From: Delftia tsuruhatensis NBRC 16741
GTDB lineage: Bacteria; Pseudomonadota; Gammaproteobacteria; Burkholderiales; Burkholderiaceae_C
Reading direction: 5' to 3'
DNA: 64,000 nt
Assembly: GCF_001571325.1 (NCBI RefSeq)
Contig: NZ_BCTO01000042.1
Location: 23,985-87,984 of the forward strand
Below are positions 16,160 to 24,010 of this stretch, one piece after another (position 1 is the first letter of the stretch; the number at the start of each line of letters is the position of its first letter). The position numbers and the translations under genes were made by a program. The notes under the pieces are model-generated. The model saw only the letters and a program-made list of their open reading frames with translations, made no database searches and had not been told where the DNA came from.

Positions 16160-18034
16160 CTACTGCCTGGCGAACTCGACGATGGCCTTGTAGAACTTGT
16201 CGGAGCCGTCCTTGGGGTTGTCGGGGGACAGTTCCATGCGGTTGACGCCGTGTTCGGCTGCGCCCTTGAAGCGCTGGTTGATCACCGAGAAGTAGTAGGG
16301 GCTGATGAAGGTGGCGCCTGCGTCATAGTGGGCCTTCAGCGCGGCCAGGTGCGTTCCGTCAAGTTTCCATTGCTGCGGATTGAACTCGGGCGCGCCGTAG
16401 CCGCTGCCGATCTGGTGCTGCTTCATGAAACCGCGCAGCCAGTCGCTGTTTGTGGCGCCGCCGTACATGTTCAGGCCCTGCTTCCAAGGTGCCTTGCCGT
16501 CAAGCGTCTGGGTCGAGGCGAACAGCTGTGGATTCCAGGAGGGGTTCACATCGGGAATGATCTGGTGGGAAAAGAGCTTGGCGGCGGGCAGGCCGGCTGC
16601 AATGGCACGTTCATGGAATACCGCAAGCTGCGCATACACCTGGGATTCGCGGTACTGGTTCCAATCCTTTGCCAGGGGGTTGTAGTAGACGTCCTGCAAC
16701 TGAACAGGCATGTCTAGCCAGAAGCGCACGCCCTGCTTCTCCAGCATGGACGTGGGCGGCATCCACCCGAGCCGTCTGGGGTACAGATTGACCATCTTGC
16801 CCTGATTGCGTGGAACGACAACGAAGTTGGCATTGGCCAACTGGTATTTGCGTCCCTTGGACTCGGCCACCACTTGCACGATGTGCTGTCCGGCGGTCAG
16901 GTTGCTGAAGTCGAGGTTGTAGCGGAACCCGGTGTTGGGACTGGTGATGTTGTCCACAGCGCGGTAGACATCCAGGCGATTGAGTCCGCGTGCCATGGGC
17001 CCTGCGAGCTTGCCGTCCAGATAGAGATCCAGGCGTTCTATGGCCTGGTTTGGGTCCCACAGCCAGCCACCCACGGGCAGTGTGCCGTCGGCAAATGCAT
17101 CGTAGTGTTCGCCGAAGCCGTTGAGTTTTTCCTTGCGTATGTCCTTGGATGGGGCAGGAATGACGTCGAACGACGCGTAGTCCAGCCCGGTCTGCGCCTT
17201 GAACTGCGCGATGCCTTTGTATTTGCTCTGCAGCCATTGGCGAAAGCCTGCCACCGAGCCTGGGCTGTAGTCGGTGACGCGGATGTCCTTGTAGGCGCCC
17301 ATACCGTTCTCGAAGTCCGGGAACATGTGGTGCAGTTCACCGGGCAGGGTGTAGGCAATGATGCGGTCCTGTACGGGCTGGGGCAGCTCCCGGATCTTCC
17401 TGGCCATGTATTCGAGGGCCTTGAAGCGGTAGTGATTGACGGGCACCGAGGGGTCTGTGGAGAGCGTGTAGGGCAGGATGCGGTAGCCGAAATAGCCCAG
17501 TTCCAGAGGCTTGCCGTCGCGTAGCTGCATCAGGTTGACGGGGTCCTTGGCCAGCTCGGCGGCAATGGGGCCGACCGAGTCGAAATGGTCTGCCGAGAAA
17601 TACAGCACGACCGGGCGCTGTACCTTGCGGATGACGTTCAGGAAGCTGTCCACCTTGGCCTCGTCGATTTCCCAGCCCTTGGACGTGCGCTGGTACAGCC
17701 CCAGCAATTGCAGCGTGGCGGTGTAGCCGATCTGCACGTTACCCTTCGGGCCGCCCGGTTCCAGCGTGTCCAGCAGGCGGTTGACGGCCGCGGAGCCGTC
17801 CAGCTTGCGCTGCTGGCAGAAGGCGTAGGCCTCGTCCATGGACTTGATCCTGATGTCGGCAACGGCTTCATCGCACAGGAGCATGCCTTCCACCGTGGGC
17901 GCGATGACCAGGGGCTGGCTGCGCGTGGCACCAGAACCTGTCTGTGCATGGGCCGCCATGGATGCCAGGGCAAGGCCTGCGGCGATCAGCGTGGATGCGT
18001 ATGGAAGGTGGAAGGTGCGAGGCAGGTGGGGCAT
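16160..18034 (-). CDS. Secreted TIM-barrel glycoside-hydrolase-like protein, 624 aa
   Basis: Exported protein of unknown substrate. A signal peptide (STLIAAGLALASMAAHA) opens the ORF. The middle resembles clan-A glycosidases such as GH42: IAYTLPGELHHMF places a glutamate (E233) at the expected acid/base position, and FRQWLQSKYKGIAQFKAQTG is the typical helix that follows. An inserted beta domain (about 310-400; RLDLYLDGKLAGPMARGLNR onward) looks Ig-like. A second barrel part with WLDMPVQLQDVYYNPLAKD and PDVNPSWNPQLF follows. It is transcribed after the GT2 gene, 51 bases away, and ends in a terminator. Periplasmic or extracellular trimming of the glycan made by its neighbours is a reasonable guess; a non-catalytic role cannot be excluded. 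Confidence 0.6.
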   Translation of the reverse strand: MPHLPRTFHLPYASTLIAAGLALASMAAHAQTGSGATRSQPLVIAPTVEGMLLCDEAVADIRIKSMDEAYAFCQQRKLDGSAAVNRLLDTLEPGGPKGNVQIGYTATLQLLGLYQRTSKGWEIDEAKVDSFLNVIRKVQRPVVLYFSADHFDSVGPIAAELAKDPVNLMQLRDGKPLELGYFGYRILPYTLSTDPSVPVNHYRFKALEYMARKIRELPQPVQDRIIAYTLPGELHHMFPDFENGMGAYKDIRVTDYSPGSVAGFRQWLQSKYKGIAQFKAQTGLDYASFDVIPAPSKDIRKEKLNGFGEHYDAFADGTLPVGGWLWDPNQAIERLDLYLDGKLAGPMARGLNRLDVYRAVDNITSPNTGFRYNLDFSNLTAGQHIVQVVAESKGRKYQLANANFVVVPRNQGKMVNLYPRRLGWMPPTSMLEKQGVRFWLDMPVQLQDVYYNPLAKDWNQYRESQVYAQLAVFHERAIAAGLPAAKLFSHQIIPDVNPSWNPQLFASTQTLDGKAPWKQGLNMYGGATNSDWLRGFMKQHQIGSGYGAPEFNPQQWKLDGTHLAALKAHYDAGATFISPYYFSVINQRFKGAAEHGVNRMELSPDNPKDGSDKFYKAIVEFARQ

Positions 18035-18085
18035 GGATGGGCTGGTGGACAGGACTGGATGTGGCAGGCCGCGAAGACGGCGCGG

Positions 18086-19063
18086 TCAGGCGACGGCTTC
18101 GTCTTCAAGGGACAGGCTGACCGGCTCGGTGGGTACGCTGCTGACGTCGTAGTGCAGAAAGGCGATCAGGCACTGGATGCCGATGATGATGGGCAGTGCC
18201 GCGAGCATGACGGTTCCGCTGGTGGCCGGGTGGCTGGTACTGCTGCTGACGACCCAGCGCCAGAGACCAAAGAAGGTGCCTAGCAGCACGAGCAGCGTGC
18301 CGCTCAGGCTGTACAGCGTTCCCACGTTGAAGTCGCGCACCAGATAGTTGTAGACATAGCGCCGCCACAGTCGCGAGGCGTGCTTGCGCAGGAATTCAGG
18401 CAGCACCTTGCCTATCTTGAGGTTGGATTCCTCATCGGCATAGACCGAATCCATGGGCACGTCCTTGACGACGGCGCGCACGGTGTTCAGGCGGAACAGC
18501 ATGTCGGTCTCGAAGAAGTAGCGATTTTCCAGCTTGTCCAGCGGGAGTTCGGCCAGCACGCAGGTGCGTACGGCCGTATAGCCATTGGTCGGGTCCATCA
18601 CGTTCCAGTAGCCGCAGCTGAGCTTGGTCATGAAGGACAGCACGGCATTGCCGAACAGGCGTACCGGAGGCATGTCCTGTACCGACTCAGGCCGGTAGAA
18701 GCGGTTGCCCTTGGTGTAGTCGGCCTGGTGGCGCAGCAGGGGACGCACGAACAGCGGCAGCAGCGAGGGGTCCATCTGGCCGTCGCCATCGATCTTCACC
18801 ACGATGTCCATGCCGTCGGCAATCGCCGCCTTGTAGGCCGTGACGATGGCGCCGCCCACGCCCCGGTTCTCGGGGTTGTAGAGCACGCGCACGCGTGGGT
18901 CCGTGTTGTTCTCCTCGATGAAGCGTCCGCTGCCGGCAGGGCAGGCGTCGTCCACGGCATAGATGGCCTCTACCTCGGGACCGATGGCATTGATGACACC
19001 GAGCACGTGCTGGGTGACCTTGTAGCAGGGGATGGCGACGGCAATGCGCATGGTCGTGGACAT
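18086..19063 (-). CDS. Family 2 glycosyltransferase, polyprenyl-phosphate sugar synthase type (GtrB/DPM1-like), 325 aa
   Basis: Predicted to transfer a sugar from a nucleotide donor to undecaprenyl phosphate at the inner face of the membrane. The GT2 fold shows IAVAIPCYK at the start, AVDDACPAGS, NRGVGGAIVTAYKA and the metal-binding KIDGDGQMD; FFETDMLF and the later RR-rich amphipathic segment are also typical. Two C-terminal membrane helices (about 245-270 and 285-305) anchor it, as in GtrB. Start at 19063 (ATG) or 19051 (ATG, MRIAVAI); the first is five bases after the preceding stop. It is tightly coupled to the small transporter gene upstream, the arrangement of a three-component glycosylation module. 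Confidence 0.85.
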   Translation of the reverse strand: MSTTMRIAVAIPCYKVTQHVLGVINAIGPEVEAIYAVDDACPAGSGRFIEENNTDPRVRVLYNPENRGVGGAIVTAYKAAIADGMDIVVKIDGDGQMDPSLLPLFVRPLLRHQADYTKGNRFYRPESVQDMPPVRLFGNAVLSFMTKLSCGYWNVMDPTNGYTAVRTCVLAELPLDKLENRYFFETDMLFRLNTVRAVVKDVPMDSVYADEESNLKIGKVLPEFLRKHASRLWRRYVYNYLVRDFNVGTLYSLSGTLLVLLGTFFGLWRWVVSSSTSHPATSGTVMLAALPIIIGIQCLIAFLHYDVSSVPTEPVSLSLEDEAVA

Positions 19064-19068
19064 GGAGC

Positions 19069-19419
19069 TCAGGATGCGTGGGCGGTGATGGTAATGCCGG
19101 CGAGGATCAGGGCGCCGCCGATCAGCGTGGGAATGCGGATGGGCTCACCCAGGAACAGCCAGCCCAGGCACGGCACGATCACGAATGCCAGTCCCATGAA
19201 GGGATAGGCCAGATGCAGCGGCGCATGGCGCAGCACCCAGATCCAGACCAGGGTCGTGATGCCGTAGAGGGCGAGTGCGGTGATGAGCCAACCGTTGAAC
19301 ACCCAATGCTGCCAGGTGGCGGCATCCGGTATGGATTGCGCGGCTTTCTTGAAAAGCATCTGTCCTAGCGATATGCCCAGGACGCACAGGATGGTGATGC
19401 TGGTGAGGAACGGAGTCAT
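19069..19419 (-). CDS. Small four-helix EamA/SMR-type membrane transporter (candidate lipid-linked sugar flippase), 116 aa
   Basis: Half-size drug/metabolite-transporter-type protein with four predicted membrane helices: near 5-22, 43-65, 71-90 and 97-114. ISLGQMLFKKAA in helix 1 and LAYPFMGLAFVIVPCLGWLF...GEPI resemble ArnE/ArnF and other EamA half-transporters. Between a GT-C-like gene and a GtrB-like gene, its likely role is moving undecaprenyl-phosphate-sugar to the periplasmic face, the job done by GtrA elsewhere. It probably works as a dimer. Start ATG 19419; the ribosome site is weak, suggesting translational coupling. An amine/drug efflux role is the alternative but does not fit the context. 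Confidence 0.75.
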   Translation of the reverse strand: MTPFLTSITILCVLGISLGQMLFKKAAQSIPDAATWQHWVFNGWLITALALYGITTLVWIWVLRHAPLHLAYPFMGLAFVIVPCLGWLFLGEPIRIPTLIGGALILAGITITAHAS

Positions 19420-19440
19420 GTAGTGGATTGGACGAGGGCG

Positions 19441-21438
19441 TCAGCGAGGTTCGTGGCGGTAGTAGGGGTCGATGGGCACGCCTTGCTGTATCAACGCGCG
19501 AGCGGCTTCGGGAAGCGTGGACCTTAGCAGTTCCGCTCCAGACCAGGTGATGATGGTGTCCTTGGGGCAGTGGAAGGTAATGATCAGCTTGCCTGGTCCT
19601 GCCGGGCGAAGATGGTCGTTTCCGTGGAGGGCGTAGGTGTGGGCTTTCCCATCGGGGCGCAGCCGCAGGGCGGTATCGGGCTCATACCAGTCGTTCGACT
19701 GATAGGCGTTGGAGACCTGTACGGCGGCTTTGCGGCAGGTGCGGGCTTCTTCTCCCTGCAGCTCGATGGCGAAGCGCGCTCGCCAGATGGCATCCATGGT
19801 GCGATGCGGGGAAAGGATGCCGGGCTCCTTGATTTCCAGCGGTATGACCAGGGCGGCCGGGCTGGTGGTCAGCTTCCACCGGCCCTCGCCGAGGTCCGTG
19901 GCATCCTGGGACTGAAGGGCGCCCATGGCGGTGCGGTCCAGTGCCATCTCCACAGGGCCGGGCCGATACGGGTCCATGCCCCAGGTTTCGTGCCGGGCCG
20001 CGTAGCGTGCGAGCGCAGGCGGCAGCAGTGCGAGCACCAGCACGATGGCCACCTTGCGCGGCAGCCATTGCGCCAGCTGGCGCAGACCCCTGGCTGCAGA
20101 GCCGGAGGATGTGGCCAGCGCGGCAGGTTTTTGCAGCAGGATGGCGCATGCCACACCGCACAGCAGCATCAGCCAGGGCTCCAGGAAAAAGAGGTTGTAG
20201 CGCGTGTTGTAGAGCACAGGCGCCAGTTGCGCCGCCATGGCCAGCACCAGCAAGAGCAGTGTCAGCAGGATGGTGAGCCGTTCCGGCTCGTGCCCTGGAG
20301 GGCCGGGCAGCCGCAGGCGTTCGCCCTTGGGGCGTCGCCGCGCCTGGAGAGCGAGCGAGATGGCGGCAAAGCCGATGGCAAGCCACTCGAACACCCGCAA
20401 AGCGCGCAGTTTGCGCAGGAACTGCAGTTCGGGCGTGCTGTAGATCAGCCAAGCCTTGATTTTGTGGGTGAAGAACCCGGCGTTGTCCGCCAGCGAGGTG
20501 TTCCTGATGATTTCCAGGCCCACACGGGCGTTGATGCGGTCCGACTCGTGGGCAAGTGGGTTGGTTGTGGCCATGTCGGAGGCGATCTGCGGAACAAGTG
20601 AGGCGTCATAGCCGAAGCCAGAGTAGATCGGTTCCAGCCCCATCTTGGAGGGGCTCACGCCATAGAGCAGGCCCGAGCCTGCGCCCGTTCCCAGCGCCCA
20701 GACGTCAAAGCATGCGCCGTTCTTGATGATGACCGCAACGGGCAGCAGAATAGCTGCCACCAAGGCCACGCAGAGACGGCGATCAATGATGCGCGAAAGG
20801 CAGAGCAGGGTGCGGCCAAGCGCCGGGCCGCGCCAGGCAGCGTATGCCGTCAGCACCAGCGCAGCGATCAGGGCCGCCAGTGTGAAGACCTGCAGAACAG
20901 GGCGCGACAGCAGGGTGATGGTCAGGCCGATGGCGAACAGGCCTAACAGCAGGCGAGGCCGCCGCCCTCCCAGTGCGTATTCAATGCCCGCTGTCATGCA
21001 CAGCATCAGGCCGAAGAGATAGATAGATTCGGTCAGTACCTGCGGAATGAACGAAGCCAGTGCCGGGTAGCTGACCAGCAGGCTGGTCGCGATCACCCCG
21101 GCCCACAGTCCGCCCAGCCGCGTGGCGCAGCGCCACATCATCAGAACGCAGGCAAGAAAGAGTACGCAATTGGCCAGTTCGACGCGCGCATGGTCGGCGC
21201 CCCATACGGCGGCCCAGATGTAGCCCAGCGGGGCGACGTAGTAGCTGGCGGGGTCGGTGGTCAGGAAGGTCCAGGGGTCTGCAAGCAGCTTGCGGGCGTT
21301 GGGAAGGTAGGTCCAGTAGGCGTCGCCGTTGAGCTGGTCATCGGGCAAGGGAAAGAAGCGGATGAGGCGCTTGGTCGCTGCAACCAGGATGAACGCCAGC
21401 CACAGAGCTGAAAAATAGAATCCGAATTTGCGCTGCAT
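19441..21438 (-). CDS. Large polytopic GT-C-like membrane protein (candidate glycosyltransferase), 665 aa
   Basis: Integral membrane protein with about eleven hydrophobic segments in residues 1-480 and a C-terminal periplasmic-type domain of ~180 residues (EVS-poor, beta-rich, ending PYYRHEPR). The first extracytoplasmic loop contains DDQLNGDAYWTYLPNARKLL; acidic residues here are the usual catalytic position of GT-C enzymes using polyprenyl-linked donors. It starts the run GT-C-like, EamA, GT2, secreted glycosidase, each gap at most 51 bases. By analogy with GtrC it would transfer the flipped sugar to a surface glycan. No named family was recognised with certainty. Start ATG at 21438 lies in a weak ribosome-binding context. 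Confidence 0.65.
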   Translation of the reverse strand: MQRKFGFYFSALWLAFILVAATKRLIRFFPLPDDQLNGDAYWTYLPNARKLLADPWTFLTTDPASYYVAPLGYIWAAVWGADHARVELANCVLFLACVLMMWRCATRLGGLWAGVIATSLLVSYPALASFIPQVLTESIYLFGLMLCMTAGIEYALGGRRPRLLLGLFAIGLTITLLSRPVLQVFTLAALIAALVLTAYAAWRGPALGRTLLCLSRIIDRRLCVALVAAILLPVAVIIKNGACFDVWALGTGAGSGLLYGVSPSKMGLEPIYSGFGYDASLVPQIASDMATTNPLAHESDRINARVGLEIIRNTSLADNAGFFTHKIKAWLIYSTPELQFLRKLRALRVFEWLAIGFAAISLALQARRRPKGERLRLPGPPGHEPERLTILLTLLLLVLAMAAQLAPVLYNTRYNLFFLEPWLMLLCGVACAILLQKPAALATSSGSAARGLRQLAQWLPRKVAIVLVLALLPPALARYAARHETWGMDPYRPGPVEMALDRTAMGALQSQDATDLGEGRWKLTTSPAALVIPLEIKEPGILSPHRTMDAIWRARFAIELQGEEARTCRKAAVQVSNAYQSNDWYEPDTALRLRPDGKAHTYALHGNDHLRPAGPGKLIITFHCPKDTIITWSGAELLRSTLPEAARALIQQGVPIDPYYRHEPR

Positions 21439-21578
21439 AAATTATGAGGACATCATTTCAGGGCTGGACTGGATTTTGATTTTATCTTATGAAGCTGGCG
21501 GTTGATAAGAGAATATCTGCCAATTTTAATCGATGGTGCAATTGCTCTGCACGCCGGTGATTCTCATGTTATGTGTGT

Positions 21579-22949
21579 CTATGTCGCTGATTGTGTGAGT
21601 GGCTTGCCTGAGGTTTTCGATGGCAAGTGAGAAAGTACGGGCAGCAGTACCAGCGGAGCGGTGAAGAAGGAAAGCAGATATCGATATTCCCCGGCGATGG
21701 AGAAAAAGAATACGGCCGTCAGTTGGAGTGTGAAGATGCTGCACACTATCAGGCTGCTCCGATCCCGCAGGCGCCATGCCTTTGCTGTGGTGAAAATGAT
21801 GAGGAATATTCCCAGCCATGGAGCCCAGAATATGGCTCTATATTCCAAGGCAAAATTGTACCAAGGCATAAGAATTCTATGCGGAAGGAGTTCGCGAAAC
21901 TGTACGGTTGATTCCGATTTTGTCTGGGAAAGAATGTATTGAGCGGCTTCCGGGGGGGGGAGTCCGCCATTGGCCAGGGATGCATAGAGGAAAATATTCA
22001 CTCTGCTTGCCATGAAAGCGGGAAAATTGTGCCAGAGATTGTATTTGAAGAACTCTTTGATAATGGTTTGCTTTGCCTGCCTGGGAAGATGCAGAAGGGC
22101 TGGGCCTGCATCACTGAAAATGAGGGGATCCCAGTAATAGTGATCATGAAATTTCATGATGTGATTCAGGGATTTTCCAGTGGAGGTGAGTGCCTCTGCT
22201 GATTTTTGGGATATGCGAGGTTTGTTATATTCCCACAATCCCATGGGGCGATGTTCCATGAAGCCCACGGTTTCATAGAGAGCGAGAGGGAAAATGCTGC
22301 CGATAGGTGTATGGTATTTGTATTGGGAGTTGGCAAATATTGCTATGGCACACCATGGCAGCGTGATGGCCAGAAGCCTCCAGCGATGAAGTTTCGGCAG
22401 GGCAAAAAATAATGCGACAAGGGCAATTGCATTGATGAATCCGTTGGGGCGTGCGAACAATGCAAAAGGAATGGTCAAGGCCAGCATCCAGCATGCAGCT
22501 GTATCGAGGCGTCTGGCACGGTGGGAGCGCCATATCTCGAACAGCATGCCCATCATGGCCATGGCATAGATTCCATCAGAATAAAGCGCGATGGAGTAAT
22601 AAAGGACGCTGGGGGCCAGTGCAACAAAGAAAAGGCAATACCAGAAGCTCTTGTAGAGGCGTTCGCCCAGCATCCAGCTCAGAATACGTGCACTTACAAC
22701 CGTGCTGACGCTCATTTGTATGAGGATGGGGACTTCCACCAGCCTCCAGGGGGCATAGAGCAGAAGATTGTAGAGGTACCAGAATGCAGGTTTGCCTGCC
22801 TGAGCAACCCGATCGGTCTCCACTTCAAGAATGATGGCAAGACTGTCTTGCCCTAGAACGCCTGGCCAGAAGGCCAGCAGCCATAGCATGTAGACAGCGC
22901 TGATGAGCGCCAGCAGCCATATGAATCTTCGTTGTGGACTTCCGGGCAT
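21579..22949 (-). CDS. Polytopic membrane protein, GT-C-like, paralogue A, 456 aa
   Basis: Integral membrane protein with about ten hydrophobic segments. Near the start it has LAFWPGVLGQDSLAIILEVE, a pattern shared with the 471-aa protein at 25786-27201 (FWPGVLGEDSAAVLMEVD). Other shared marks are LFEIW, EFF(K/R)YNLWHN(F/L)P, ASRVNIFL/ASRVNVFL and AGEYRYLL. The acidic loop after the first helix suggests a GT-C-type enzyme or a related unknown membrane family. ATG at 22949 has AGGA six bases upstream and follows the acyltransferase stop by eight bases; the upstream in-frame extension to 23288 runs through that gene and was rejected. The region is AT-richer than its surroundings. Function not established. 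Confidence 0.7.
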   Translation of the reverse strand: MPGSPQRRFIWLLALISAVYMLWLLAFWPGVLGQDSLAIILEVETDRVAQAGKPAFWYLYNLLLYAPWRLVEVPILIQMSVSTVVSARILSWMLGERLYKSFWYCLFFVALAPSVLYYSIALYSDGIYAMAMMGMLFEIWRSHRARRLDTAACWMLALTIPFALFARPNGFINAIALVALFFALPKLHRWRLLAITLPWCAIAIFANSQYKYHTPIGSIFPLALYETVGFMEHRPMGLWEYNKPRISQKSAEALTSTGKSLNHIMKFHDHYYWDPLIFSDAGPALLHLPRQAKQTIIKEFFKYNLWHNFPAFMASRVNIFLYASLANGGLPPPEAAQYILSQTKSESTVQFRELLPHRILMPWYNFALEYRAIFWAPWLGIFLIIFTTAKAWRLRDRSSLIVCSIFTLQLTAVFFFSIAGEYRYLLSFFTAPLVLLPVLSHLPSKTSGKPLTQSAT

Positions 22950-22957
22950 GCTTTGTC

Positions 22958-23986
22958 CTAGGGTTTGCGAGGCTTGATCTTGAGTGCCCTTTTTTCTATG
23001 CCGTGCCACGACGCATAGGCAAGAACCGTGGTGATGGCAACGGACAATGCAAGAACGCTGGCCGAGCCAATGGTTGGCCAGAAAAAATGGATAACGGTCT
23101 GCTGGATGGGGAAGGCAATCAGATACAGACCATAGGATGGATCTCCCCAGCGGCCGAATTGACGCAATATGGGGGTCGATTGAGTGCCAAGATAAATAAG
23201 GAGGTAGGGCAGTGCAATCATCAATGAAAGGTATCGCAGCCCGAAAAACCAGGCGCACAGACTTGCAACTGTCAATGCCGCAAGCCACGGCAATGGTCGC
23301 CTGCTCCAGCTAGGTTGAAGAACTGCCAGCGCGGATCCAAGAATGAAATAGACCATCATTTCACGCTTGAGCTTCCAGTCAGGGTGAAAATCAGGGCCGT
23401 ATTTGACTTGGTACCAAATGGTCGTCACCAGTACCATCAGCAGCCATACAGTGCGAATGCGCAAGGCGCCAAGCAATCCTGCACAGGCCAGGATCACATA
23501 GCATTGCACCTCGTAGGGAATGGTCCAGATTGAGCCGTTGGCCGCTCCTCTGAGAGGATTGTTTTCGAAGAGTCCCGGAAGTCCGGCCTTGCCATGCAGC
23601 CATATATTGGATAAATAGCCGGAAGTTGCGCTGTCTTGCAAATATTCCTTGGGGGCAAGGGTTGTCAGCCACACGCCCAAGCCATAAGTAGTCAGAACGA
23701 CTACAGCAATAAGCGCTGGCCAGATACGCAGGGCACGCCTCAAGGTAAAGCGTACGAGATGCGGGTCATTGTTCCAACTGCAGGTGACCAAGTAGCCGCT
23801 GACCACGAAAAACACAAGCACCGCGAAACCGCCCAGCGAGTGTATTCCCAGCACCAGTGGCTCAAATTGCCCTATGAGTGCATGGTGGTGACTGACGAGA
23901 ACCGCCAGTGCCGCAACGATTCGAATGGCATCGAAATTGTTGGTGTGGGAAACGGGCCGATGAAGGTTGGGAGTGCTTGCTGTCAT
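22958..23986 (-). CDS. Acyltransferase-3 family membrane O-acyltransferase (OafA-like), 342 aa
   Basis: Multi-helix membrane protein that moves acetyl or other acyl groups onto surface glycans. The N-terminus has NNFDAIRIVAALAVLVSHHH, the family opening with its essential histidine region (residues 33-35), followed by GGFAVLVFFVVSGYLVTCSW and RRALRIWPALI; SIWTIPYEVQCY and GDPSYGLYLIAFPIQQ are further family signatures. About ten helices, no extra SGNH domain. It is coupled to the polytopic paralogue A gene (eight-base gap), so the two are probably used together on the same polymer. Composition is lower in G+C than the flanks, suggesting acquisition with the glycan block. Confidence 0.9.
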   Translation of the reverse strand: MTASTPNLHRPVSHTNNFDAIRIVAALAVLVSHHHALIGQFEPLVLGIHSLGGFAVLVFFVVSGYLVTCSWNNDPHLVRFTLRRALRIWPALIAVVVLTTYGLGVWLTTLAPKEYLQDSATSGYLSNIWLHGKAGLPGLFENNPLRGAANGSIWTIPYEVQCYVILACAGLLGALRIRTVWLLMVLVTTIWYQVKYGPDFHPDWKLKREMMVYFILGSALAVLQPSWSRRPLPWLAALTVASLCAWFFGLRYLSLMIALPYLLIYLGTQSTPILRQFGRWGDPSYGLYLIAFPIQQTVIHFFWPTIGSASVLALSVAITTVLAYASWHGIEKRALKIKPRKP

Positions 23987-24010
23987 GCCTATGGTATGGC
24001 CTGTCTTTGG

